The notes under the pieces: model-generated | What the model was told of the DNA's origin: nothing | The model's input: the letters and a program-made list of their open reading frames with translations, nothing else | Databases searched by the model: none | Shown: positions 1-7,281 of the stretch, one piece after another | Layout of the letters: every line of letters begins with the position of its first letter | Numbering within the stretch: the first letter of the stretch is position 1 | Assembly (NCBI GenBank): GCA_963811225.1 | Contig: CAWEQO010000018.1 | Location: 1-64,000, forward strand | Source of the DNA: CAWEQO01 sp963811225 | Lineage (GTDB): Bacteria > Chloroflexota > Anaerolineae > Anaerolineales > Anaerolineaceae | Direction: 5' to 3' | Length of the DNA: 64,000 nucleotides | Position numbers and translations under genes: made by a program

Positions 1-901
1 TAGTGCGGGCTGATTCGTGATTGGCCATTTGTTGGGCCACCTCGAGCTTACCGCCATTCCTTAAATATTCCGTAATCCCTGTTGCCCGAAAGCTGTGGCA
101 ACAGACCTTCGTGCGCACACCGGCGTCTTCGGCGCGCCGGCCGATCATGCGATAAACATCCGGTTGCGTCATGGGCCTATCGGAAAGCTGACCTGTGCGG
201 CCCCGGGCTGTACGAAAGAGAAAGCCCTTGGCATTCGCAGCGATTCCGGCTCCTTCCAGATACGCTTCGATGTACTCCTCGAGGTTGTGATGACAGGGCA
301 TCTCGTGACGCTTGCCGCCTTTTTCATGCAAACGTACCCAGGTGCGGCGACCCTGCACATAGACATCTTGGATCCGCATTTTGATGACGGCCCCCACACG
401 CGCAAAGGTATAGACCATTATCCCGACAAGCGCTCGATCGCGCAGGCCCTGAGGTGAGTCTAAATCAATTGAGTCGATCAGTTCGCGGGTCTCTTCGGCT
501 GAAAGCACCGAAGTCTTGCCTTTTTTAACGACATGTTTCGGTCCCTTGACCGAATGTGCCGGGTTTGTCGGGATCACCTGGCCAACCACCAGCCAGTCAA
601 AGAGCATCCGGATCGCCGCCAGCTGCAGCTTGACCGAGGGCGTGGCGATAATTGACCGCAGTCCTTCGATGTAGGCGGCGACATGTATGGGCCGGACTTG
701 GCCGAGTTCACCAATCCCGTGCTCAACACACCAGGTGGCGAAGGCCCCGGTTGCCCGCAGGTAAGCTTTTCGTGTGTTGGGGTTACTGATCTGCGCTGTG
801 AAGAACTCGACGACCCGTTCGGCCGTCTTCGCATCGGGTGCAAAAAGCACCGGCAACACTCCCGCCATTTTCTTTCCGGTGATCATTAATTCATGTGCCA
901 T
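1..901 (-). CDS. Tyrosine recombinase/integrase, 3' end off window
   Basis: This is a site-specific recombinase that cuts and rejoins DNA through a catalytic tyrosine. The reading frame is open from the ATG at 901 to the left edge (300 codons) and has no stop, so the C-terminus with the tyrosine lies outside. The N-terminal SAM-like core-binding domain covers about residues 20-110. In the catalytic domain I see Arg168 (in YTFARVGAV), the beta-hairpin Lys region (EKGGK), the HSFR box (His269, Arg272) and His295 (in ANHES). A strong ribosome site (GGGAGGGGAAGG) precedes the ATG. A perfect 11-6-11 palindrome starts 29 bases upstream of the start codon and could be its core site or its operator. 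XerC/D-like proteins and integrases of mobile elements share this layout; the exact subfamily cannot be fixed without the C-terminus. Confidence 0.9.
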   Translation of the reverse strand, partial: MAHELMITGKKMAGVLPVLFAPDAKTAERVVEFFTAQISNPNTRKAYLRATGAFATWCVEHGIGELGQVRPIHVAAYIEGLRSIIATPSVKLQLAAIRMLFDWLVVGQVIPTNPAHSVKGPKHVVKKGKTSVLSAEETRELIDSIDLDSPQGLRDRALVGIMVYTFARVGAVIKMRIQDVYVQGRRTWVRLHEKGGKRHEMPCHHNLEEYIEAYLEGAGIAANAKGFLFRTARGRTGQLSDRPMTQPDVYRMIGRRAEDAGVRTKVCCHSFRATGITEYLRNGGKLEVAQQMANHESART

Positions 902-927
902 ACCTTCCCCTCCCGGTGAGCCAATTA

Positions 928-2223
928 TTATGTATGATAACGTCCTTTATCATACATGAAAATAGGCTGAAATTCATCGCCAAAATCCATGCGTGTTTGG
1001 CAGGTCAAGACTAGATAGACGATCTTATCCATGGCGGCGTCCTTGCCAAGCCGGCCATCGATGGCCGCTTTCAACCGCCGGACCCCAGTCCCGTTGGCAT
1101 GCAGGATCAGCAGGTGGCTGCGCGGATATCCCCGCCGGACGAAGGCTTCCACCTCATTGGCCACCCGGCCAATCTCATCCTGCGGGCTGGTCAGGGAAAG
1201 CATTTCGGGGAAGGCTCCGTTGGGCATATTGAGCAGGTCGGGCACCAGGACTTCTTCCTCTTGCTCCTCTGGCAGGCGCAGGCGGTAGAACAGCGAGGCG
1301 AACTGCAAGATCTCGCGCGTAGTGCGGTAGCTGCGGCGCAGCTGCTGGCTGCGGCCGCGCGCCTGCAGGCCCAGGGACTTCCAGGAAGTCCCCCGCCCCA
1401 GGAAGCCCTGGGTGGGATCGGCCACCACGAACAGGTGCGCGTTCTGCTTCATAAGCAGCTTGTGCAGGATGGCAAACCACAGTGGCGCGAAGAACTGGGC
1501 CTCGTCTACCAGCAGAATATCGTATCCCGGGAACTGGACTGCGCCCGCCTGCTCGTACTGCCACAGTCGGCGCGGCACCTCGCCCCAGTCCAGCTTGCCC
1601 TGCTCTTTCAACGCCTGCTGGTAGGTCTCCAGGGCTTGCCATACCCGCTCGCGCTGCTCCTGGCTCAGACGGAAGCCGCGGCCGCGGCGGTCGGCCTGCA
1701 AATACTCGGCGCGAGACATCGGCAGCTGGTCCTTGATCCAGTCGATTTCACCGCTCAGCATACGCGAGCTGACCGGCGTATCATACAAATACTGCCGCCA
1801 GACTGGCTGCAGGAGCTGCTGCCGGGCACGCATCGATAACGGATCGGTCCAGGCGGGCTGCTTCGGCCAGCGCCGCCTGCACCAACCCATGAAAGTGCCC
1901 CACTCGATGTTGCCCGGCAGATTGCCCTCTAGCCGGAAGAAACGGCTCTGCATATCGTTAATCAGCGGGCGATTGTGGGTCAGCACCAGGAATCGCTTTT
2001 GGGGGTAGAGGTGATACAGCAGGCGCAGGCGATAGAGCAGGATCAGCGTCTTGCCGCTGCCGGCCACCCCGTTGATGATGTTCAGCCGAAAATCGCTCGA
2101 CAGCCCTTCCCCCTCCTGCTCCAGGTCCAGGTCGGCTTTCACGGCCGACTCCTGGCTGTAGTCCAGCAGATAATCCGTCAGCCCGGCTTCCAGACGGCGC
2201 TCGACCGGCAGGCGCACGGTCAT
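928..2223 (-). CDS. UvrD-like SF1A helicase, probably truncated at the C-terminus
   Basis: This is an ATP-dependent helicase or translocase core of superfamily 1A. Visible motifs are Walker A GVAGSGKT (residues 52-59), motif Ia (LVLTHNRPL), Walker B with the DEAQ box (LLVDEAQFF), motif III (VVADPTQGF) and motif IV (LRRSYRTT). Motifs V and VI, expected near the C-terminus, are not seen. The last 30 or so residues, from about 1030 down to 928, look unrelated to a helicase and end inside the dif-like palindrome, so the gene may have lost its 3' end to an insertion. Upstream, the NERD-type frame ends at TAG 2224-2226 directly before this ATG and in the same frame, so both were probably once one NERD-helicase protein. 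The original N-terminus is therefore the upstream open frame. Confidence 0.8.
   Translation of the reverse strand: MTVRLPVERRLEAGLTDYLLDYSQESAVKADLDLEQEGEGLSSDFRLNIINGVAGSGKTLILLYRLRLLYHLYPQKRFLVLTHNRPLINDMQSRFFRLEGNLPGNIEWGTFMGWCRRRWPKQPAWTDPLSMRARQQLLQPVWRQYLYDTPVSSRMLSGEIDWIKDQLPMSRAEYLQADRRGRGFRLSQEQRERVWQALETYQQALKEQGKLDWGEVPRRLWQYEQAGAVQFPGYDILLVDEAQFFAPLWFAILHKLLMKQNAHLFVVADPTQGFLGRGTSWKSLGLQARGRSQQLRRSYRTTREILQFASLFYRLRLPEEQEEEVLVPDLLNMPNGAFPEMLSLTSPQDEIGRVANEVEAFVRRGYPRSHLLILHANGTGVRRLKAAIDGRLGKDAAMDKIVYLVLTCQTRMDFGDEFQPIFMYDKGRYHT
930..957. repeat. Perfect 11-6-11 palindrome, dif-like candidate recombination site
   Basis: The arms are ATGTATGATAA (930-940) and its exact reverse complement (947-957), with a 6-base spacer CGTCCT. 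Two 11-bp arms around a 6-bp centre is the geometry of Xer/dif core sites. The palindrome sits between a tyrosine recombinase gene and the 3' end of a helicase gene, and it supplies the last codons of the latter. It has no following T-run on either strand, so a terminator is unlikely. An autoregulatory operator of the recombinase remains possible. Confidence 0.6.
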
Positions 2224-2763
2224 CTACTCCGGCACCACCACCTCAGGCGTGAAGGCCTGGCGCAGCTTTTCGAGCTGCAGCGGCTCCAGCGGGTTTTCGG
2301 GTAGGAAGTCTTGCCACCGCAGGCTGCCATTTTCCTGCAGCAGTTCTTTGCCGGCCCATTTGGAATCCCCACCGGCCTCGGGCGGCCGACTGTAGAGCAC
2401 CTGGCGATGAGGGATGTTGGGGAACAGGATCAGGTTGGAGAGGCAGTGATCCAGCAGCAGACCGAGGGACTGGCTGAAGCGTTGAACCACCTCTTCCTCC
2501 GCTTCGCCAATCGGCCGGGGCGCGTCATTCAGCAGCAGCATCTGGGCTGCCGGCGCAGCCTGGACGGCCGAGGCCGGGCAGACCTTGACCAGCAAGGCGC
2601 GGCTGCCGGGGGTGATCAGAAGGAAATCGGGGGCGTCCGGCTGCCAGGGAGCCAGGTGATGCCAGACGAAGTATTCTTCCGGCAGAGCCTTGAGCGCCTT
2701 GAAGGTGCGCAAAACCTCGGAAGGCATGTGGCGCGGGGGATTCTCCGGCAGGATCTGGGCCAT
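2224..2763 (-). CDS. NERD-like domain protein, in frame with the downstream helicase
   Basis: This 179-residue protein resembles the nuclease-related NERD region that normally forms the N-terminus of some UvrD-like helicases. The central part (about residues 30-65) has a PDFLLI..GSRALLVKV stretch of the type in which the acidic residue and lysine of a PD-(D/E)XK-like core occur; I cannot assign catalytic residues with certainty. It starts 4 bases after the SF1B helicase stop, and its TAG stop is followed at once, in frame, by the ATG of the helicase. Either the single original gene has a nonsense mutation or sequencing error, or the two halves are translationally coupled (GGAG lies just before the junction). 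Confidence 0.6.
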   Translation of the reverse strand: MAQILPENPPRHMPSEVLRTFKALKALPEEYFVWHHLAPWQPDAPDFLLITPGSRALLVKVCPASAVQAAPAAQMLLLNDAPRPIGEAEEEVVQRFSQSLGLLLDHCLSNLILFPNIPHRQVLYSRPPEAGGDSKWAGKELLQENGSLRWQDFLPENPLEPLQLEKLRQAFTPEVVVPE

Positions 2764-2767
2764 AGAG

Positions 2768-4514
2768 CTATACCAGACGGCCTTCCGGCAGGGTGATGGT
2801 CAAACAGCTGTCCAGCAAACCCCGCAGCAGCTCGTACGTTTCGATCTGCTCCGGATCGTTAGCGATGCCGTCCAGCATATGGCGGCTGCCGATCAGGATC
2901 AGCTTGGTGCGCGGGCGGGTGACCGCCACGTTCAGCCGCTGCGGCTGGAACAGGAAGTGCGCCAGCCGGCTGGCGAAGGCCGCGCTGGCGGTGGCAAAAG
3001 AAACCAGCACCACCTCGCGCTCCTGGCCCTGCATGCGCTCGACCGTGTCGACCACCAGCTGTTTGAAGGTGTTCTCATCGGCGATCTGATGCCGGAGCAG
3101 GCTGCGGATCAGGCGGCTCTGGGCGCGGTAGGGCACCACCACGCCGATCTCGTCGGGCGGCAGGCCGTGATCCAGCAGCGCCAGCACCAGCTCGGCGGCC
3201 ACCTGCGCTTCCGTTGGCTGCGTACGGTGGTGTTGCGGTGGCACAAATCCAGGAAGACGGCCGGGGAGGCCGGGTCGAGCACAAAATCCCAGCGCGAGTG
3301 CTGCCCGGAGAGCTTCAAGCGCCGGGAAGCGGCAGCCAGGCTGGGCTTCAATTCTCCTTGATAGAAGGTGCGGCTTGGCCAATCTGAGAGTTCATCATTC
3401 AGGCGGTAAGTCACGTTGAGGGTTGTGGCGCTGCCACGCCCCGCCAGGTAGGCGAAAATCGAGGTGGCAGCTGCTTCCCGCCCATCATCGTTGAAGATGG
3501 TCACCGGCGGGAGCTGGTTCTCGTCGCCGATGAAAATATACTTGTCGGCCGCCAGCATGCCCATGATCGCCAGCGGCAGGGTCACCTGTGAGGCCTCGTC
3601 GAACAGGACCACGTCGAACTCGACGTTGGCCAGCCGCTGGGTCTGCAATGCAAAGGGCGTGGCGCCGACGATGTAGCCGCCACTCAAGTCGGCAAAGTGG
3701 GATTCGTCGAAAGTTTTGAAGTTTGGCACCACCAGGTCTCCGCCCTGGCGATCCTCGCCAATCTTACAGACCGGCAGGCTGTCGTCCACCTGCGGGATCT
3801 TGTTCAGCGCGTTGTGGATGGCGCGGTGGGTCAGCGCGGTGATCAGCACGCGCTGGTGATCCTCGACCAGCAGGCGGGCCAGCTGCGCTAGCACCCACGT
3901 CTTGCCGGTGCCGGGCGGACCCTGGATCAGGTGCAGGTGGTCGGCCGCGTAGGCCTGGGCCACTGCCTCCACCTGGCTGTCGTTCAGCCCAGCCATGCGC
4001 GCCGCCTCAGATGCGCGCTCGTAGCGGGCATAGTCTAGCTTGGGCTGCAGCGTTCCCCCCAGCAGGGGCAGGATGACGGAGCGGCCGCGCAGCGAATCGG
4101 CGACCGCATTCAGGGCGTCCAGGTAAAAGGGGCTGGCGTCGAACCAGTCCTGGTCGGCGACCCAGCCGTAGGGATGGCCCTTGATCTCCATCGGGTTGCC
4201 GCGGATGAACGTCACCTCCAGCTCGGTCTCGCCATCGTACTGCAGGTCGACGTGCAGGGCATCGGGATCTTTGGGGCTGTCGCGGTGCAGCGCCAGCAGG
4301 TCGCCCTCACGGAAGCGGGAATCGTTGGTGTCGCACGACAGTCGGATGACGCCCTTCTCCTCAGAGACAAACCGCAGGCCCTCGATCGCCCAGCCGCGCG
4401 CCACCCGCTCCCCCAGCGGGTGAGCCCACTGGCGTTCGAGCGCCTGTACTGCGTTTCGGCTTCGGTTTCCACTAAACGGCGCAGACGGTTGAGAAGATCG
4501 GTGGTAGAGGGCAT
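2768..4514 (-). CDS. SF1B (DNA2/NAM7/Upf1-like) helicase with two frameshifts
   Basis: This is an ATP-dependent DNA/RNA helicase of the AAA_11/AAA_12 type. The protein is read in three frames. The N-terminus runs from ATG 4514 (MPSTTDLLNRLRRL) to about 4445. The central part runs to about 3230, with Walker A GPPGTGKT, the TALTHRAIHNAL motif, Walker B/DEAS (VVLFDEASQ) and the motif III region IGDENQLPPV. The C-terminal part runs to the stop at 2768, with DTVERMQGQE and VAVTRPRTKLILIG (motifs V and VI). Both shifts correspond to a missing base and no slippery heptamer is visible, so mutation or sequencing error is more likely than programmed frameshifting. It leads a three-gene minus-strand cassette with the NERD and UvrD-like frames; all three carry lesions. 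Confidence 0.85.
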
Positions 4515-4826
4515 GAGAAGGGAGTCCTTGAAGAAGAGAATAGACTACTGACAATTGTATATCGTTTTTAGGCCTAGAGCACCGCTAGTAGGGTAGTAAA
4601 GAAAGGGTGGGACAGGATTGCCTCGCTCATTCTTATTTTAAAAATCAGTATAATAACTGCAGTTACAATATAAAGGAAATTTGCCCTACTCTCCTTTCTG
4701 CCATTTTAGAACTTGTGTAGAAGGCAGCACGGCCGCCTGGAATCGCCCGGGTTGCCTTGCTTGGATCGATAACGACATCTAAACCGGGATGGACATCCGG
4801 GATAGGTGGAAGGAGCTGAGTTTACC
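4515..4826. other. Divergent AT-rich spacer
   Basis: This 312-base spacer separates the minus-strand helicase cassette from the plus-strand HARE-HTH gene. It is much more AT-rich than its surroundings between 4620 and 4690 and holds a TATAAT-like hexamer at 4649-4654, with no convincing -35 at the right distance. I see no gene in it. Confidence 0.4.
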
Positions 4827-6275
4827 ATGCCGGAGATAAAACCGAATTACACAGAGCTTACCCATCAAGTCGTGCGAGAATCGGCTGAACCGCTGCCGTT
4901 CAAGGAGATCCTGCAGCGGGTAAACGATCTGGCCAAAATCACCACGAAGAGCCCGAAGAACACCATCCGTAACGCCATTGGTCAGAGCCGGTTGATCGTC
5001 AACACCGGGGGTGGCCGTTACGGTTGGAAATATCGAGTCATCAACGGATCCGTTATCCGTCTGCCCTTAACGGAAACAGATCGATCTCGGCAGCGGGTAT
5101 CCTACAGCGATGAACTGCGCGATGCGCTATGGCCGGCCTTTTTCGAAGGTCAGAAGCGCAGCGATCGTTCCCCGATTCAACTGCAGCTGCCGGATGGAAC
5201 AACTTGTGACTGGACGCTGGAGTTTTTCGGAGAGAGTGATTGGGGCACTACCAGTTCGTCCAAATTTTGGGGTTGGTTAAATTCGATCGATGCGCAGCCT
5301 GGTGATGACCTCATCTTTCGTGTGATCGATGGTGAGGCGCGCCAATATGGTGTAGAAATCCAAAAACACAGCGACCGGGATGAAGGAGCGATAGCGGAGC
5401 GAAACCGGCAAATTCTCCAGGTCGTTCAAACCTATAACCAACGCAGTCATTTTGAAGTATTGATTTGGGACATCGCTTCCCATTTGTTAGCTACCGGCCA
5501 ATACAAGCATCCAGTACCGCCCGACCCATTGGAACAAATTTTAAAAGATGAGTTGTGGGGACCGGACCTTCCTTTTGAAACGGATCAAGCCGGGTGGATG
5601 CTCAAAAAAAAGCCGGAAATCGACCCGCTCATCGAGAGTTTATTGGATCAAATCGGTGATACGCTGCCCAGACAGCGCTCGCGTAAAAAGCAGCCTCCGG
5701 AGGCAGCGGTAGGTCGGATCTATCAGCTCAAAGTTACGCTCGGAAATATTCACCCCCCCATCTGGCGCCGTATCCAGGTCCAAGACGACATGACCCTGCC
5801 GAGGCTGCATGCCGTGCTGCAAATTGCGCTAGACTGGACCAATTCGCATCTGCATGGGTTCAAAGCGAACGGGCAGTTTTACAGCGAGCCTTCCCCCGAT
5901 TACTACGATCTAGATGTGATCGATGAGGGGCAGGTGCGCCTGAGCCAGATTGCGCCTGAGATAGGATCACGGTTCATCTATGAATACGATTTCGGAGACA
6001 GCTGGAATCACGAATTGGTCGTCGAAGAAATCCTGACTCCGCAAAAAGGCGTGGAATATCCGCGCTGCATGGATGGAAAACGCTCGCGACCTCCTGAAGA
6101 TGTTGGCGGAGCGTGGGGGTATGAAGAATTTTTAAAAGCCATCAGAGACCGAAGGCATCCCGAACACGACGAATATCTGCAGTGGGTCGGCGGGAAATTC
6201 GATCCAGAAGCGTTTAACCTTCAAAGGGCCAATGAGCTTTTGCATAGTTTCCAATTGGCGGTGGAAAAAGGATAG
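4827..6275 (+). CDS. HARE-HTH plus pRiA4b ORF-3-like protein
   Basis: This 482-residue protein combines two recognisable modules. The N-terminus (about residues 1-70) resembles a HARE-HTH winged-helix domain (TELTHQVVRESAEPLPFKEI, then TGGGRYGWKYR), a fold found in restriction and chromatin proteins and thought to sense DNA. The C-terminus (about residues 295-480) is a plasmid pRiA4b ORF-3-like/IS1096 passenger domain, with the hallmarks IYQLKVTL..IHPPIWRRI, GFKANGQFY, YEYDFGDSWNHELVVE and GGAWGYEEF. The middle (about 80-290) is unassigned. ATG 4827 is chosen over GTG 4806 because the AAGGAG ribosome site (about 4810-4815) lies between them. It stands alone, divergent from the helicase cassette, in a region rich in mobile-element remains. 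Its role is unknown; defence or element maintenance is a guess from context. Confidence 0.75.
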   Translation: MPEIKPNYTELTHQVVRESAEPLPFKEILQRVNDLAKITTKSPKNTIRNAIGQSRLIVNTGGGRYGWKYRVINGSVIRLPLTETDRSRQRVSYSDELRDALWPAFFEGQKRSDRSPIQLQLPDGTTCDWTLEFFGESDWGTTSSSKFWGWLNSIDAQPGDDLIFRVIDGEARQYGVEIQKHSDRDEGAIAERNRQILQVVQTYNQRSHFEVLIWDIASHLLATGQYKHPVPPDPLEQILKDELWGPDLPFETDQAGWMLKKKPEIDPLIESLLDQIGDTLPRQRSRKKQPPEAAVGRIYQLKVTLGNIHPPIWRRIQVQDDMTLPRLHAVLQIALDWTNSHLHGFKANGQFYSEPSPDYYDLDVIDEGQVRLSQIAPEIGSRFIYEYDFGDSWNHELVVEEILTPQKGVEYPRCMDGKRSRPPEDVGGAWGYEEFLKAIRDRRHPEHDEYLQWVGGKFDPEAFNLQRANELLHSFQLAVEKG

Positions 6276-6419
6276 TCCATCCAGATTTTCGCCCTTTTTT
6301 AGTTGATCGCAGATTGTTTTATCCGCCCTGTTCGTAATCATTTGCGCAGACAGCCGGACCTCGACGTACCCACGACTCTCGGATACGTTGATTTTAACAG
6401 TTTGGGGGTGTAATGCGCA

Positions 6420-6520
6420 ACACTGTCAGGCGTCATTGGAACAGGTAGAGCCCAATGGTGTGGAGAAGCGGCACATGTTCGACCTGCCGCCGCTGCGGGT
6501 GGAAGTGGCCGAACATTAGG
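6420..6520 (+). pseudogene. IS66-family transposase (TnpC) fragment
   Basis: In one plus frame this stretch reads CQASLEQVEPNGVEKR followed by FDLPPLRVEVAEH and then a stop. This matches the zinc-finger region of IS66-type TnpC transposases (CxxC...VFDLPPL..EVTEHQ). Only about 35 codons remain, with no flanking transposase sequence, so it is a dead scrap. Confidence 0.65.
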
Positions 6521-6804
6521 CGGGGATGAAACTTAATTTCTTGCGGCCGGCGTAGGCGTTCGATACCCATCCAGGACTTCAATATACGGCGCCTCGACAA
6601 AGCGCAAGGTCTGGTCGCCCGCTTTACATTGCCGGCCCGGACTTCAGCCTCTGCTTTTGACGCAGGGCCGCCGCTGGCGGGGATTTCAAGTCAACCAAAA
6701 TACCGACCTGCTAAAAAAACTGGCGCGCTTCTGGTCGCCGGGAGGCGTTCGCAGCTGGTATCGGCTCGCTGCTTAAGGCGCAGGGTCTTTCCTAAATTCA
6801 CCCC

Positions 6805-6839
6805 TTGACATCCTCCTATATTCATCGTAAAATTACGAT
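6805..6839 (+). promoter_or_regulatory. arsR promoter with ArsR operator 1
   Basis: The -35 TTGACA (6805-6810) and -10 TAAAAT (6828-6833) are separated by exactly 17 bases. A perfect dyad ATCGTAA-AA-TTACGAT (6824-6839) covers the -10, which is where a repressor would block polymerase. The same dyad type recurs at 7242-7259 before the methyltransferase gene. Confidence 0.8.
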
Positions 6840-6853
6840 ATAAAGGATTGAGA

Positions 6854-7207
6854 ATGGCAAAAGATTTACCCTTGATTCAAGATTTATCAATCGAAGAAGT
6901 TCGCCTGGCGAAGATGCTCAAGGCGCTGGGCAATCCTGTGCGCTTCCGCATTATGCAGTACCTGGCGGATCATCAGGTTTGCATCACCGGCGACATCGTC
7001 GAGTTCACCACCCTGGCGCAGTCCACCGTCAGCCAGCACCTGAAGGTGCTGCGCGAAGCCGGGCTGATCGAAGGCGAGCTTGAAGGGCCGGCCACCTGCT
7101 ACTGCATCAGCCCGGCGGGAATCCAGTTCCTTAAAGATCAAATTGAGCACTGGCTGCCCAACTGCTGCTCAGGCGAATCGAGTTCTTGCAAGGAAAGCGG
7201 CTGCTAG
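6854..7207 (+). CDS. arsR: ArsR-family arsenic-responsive repressor
   Basis: This 117-residue winged-helix protein is predicted to repress its own operon and let go when it binds As(III). The HTH core is plain: LAKMLKALGNPVRFRIMQYL, then the recognition region TLAQSTVSQHLKVLREAGLI. The C-terminal tail has Cys-Cys and two further Cys (NCCSG...CKESGC), and another Cys lies at VCITGD; these are candidate metalloid ligands. ATG 6854 has a good ribosome site (AAAGGA, 7 bases away); the TTG two codons upstream is less likely. It is followed by the arsM-type gene, with a second operator in the 75-base gap, so the two are probably co-regulated. Confidence 0.9.
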   Translation: MAKDLPLIQDLSIEEVRLAKMLKALGNPVRFRIMQYLADHQVCITGDIVEFTTLAQSTVSQHLKVLREAGLIEGELEGPATCYCISPAGIQFLKDQIEHWLPNCCSGESSSCKESGC

Positions 7208-7241
7208 CGCCGTGCGCGGCAGTTCTTTTTTTACTCCGAAT

Positions 7242-7259
7242 CATCGTATTTTTACGATG
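7242..7259. promoter_or_regulatory. ArsR operator 2
   Basis: This is a perfect dyad with arms CATCGTA and TACGATG around TTTT. It shares the core ATCGTA-N4-TACGAT with the dyad over the arsR promoter. Its position 22 bases before the methyltransferase start suggests separate or additional control of that gene. Confidence 0.7.
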
Positions 7260-7281
7260 AAACTAATCCAAGAGGTGTAAG

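Larger units (their letters stand above)
6276..6853. other. Degenerate spacer with mobile-element debris
   Basis: No intact gene is visible in this 578-base stretch. It holds an IS66 transposase scrap (see 6420-6520). It also holds a run that reads like a real C-terminus in one plus frame, ending at the TAA 6774-6776 (RRWRGFQVNQNTDLLKKLAR, continuing to WYRLAA), but with no recognisable family or start. The right end carries the arsR promoter. Confidence 0.5.

Noticed and set aside
82..457. Plus-strand open frames at the left edge
   Set aside because: They are antisense to the tyrosine recombinase, whose catalytic Arg, His and HxxR residues are clear on the minus strand.
930..957. Reading the palindrome as a transcription terminator of the helicase gene
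   Set aside because: The stem is AT-rich with no T-run on either strand, and the 11-6-11 geometry next to a recombinase fits a recombination site or operator better.
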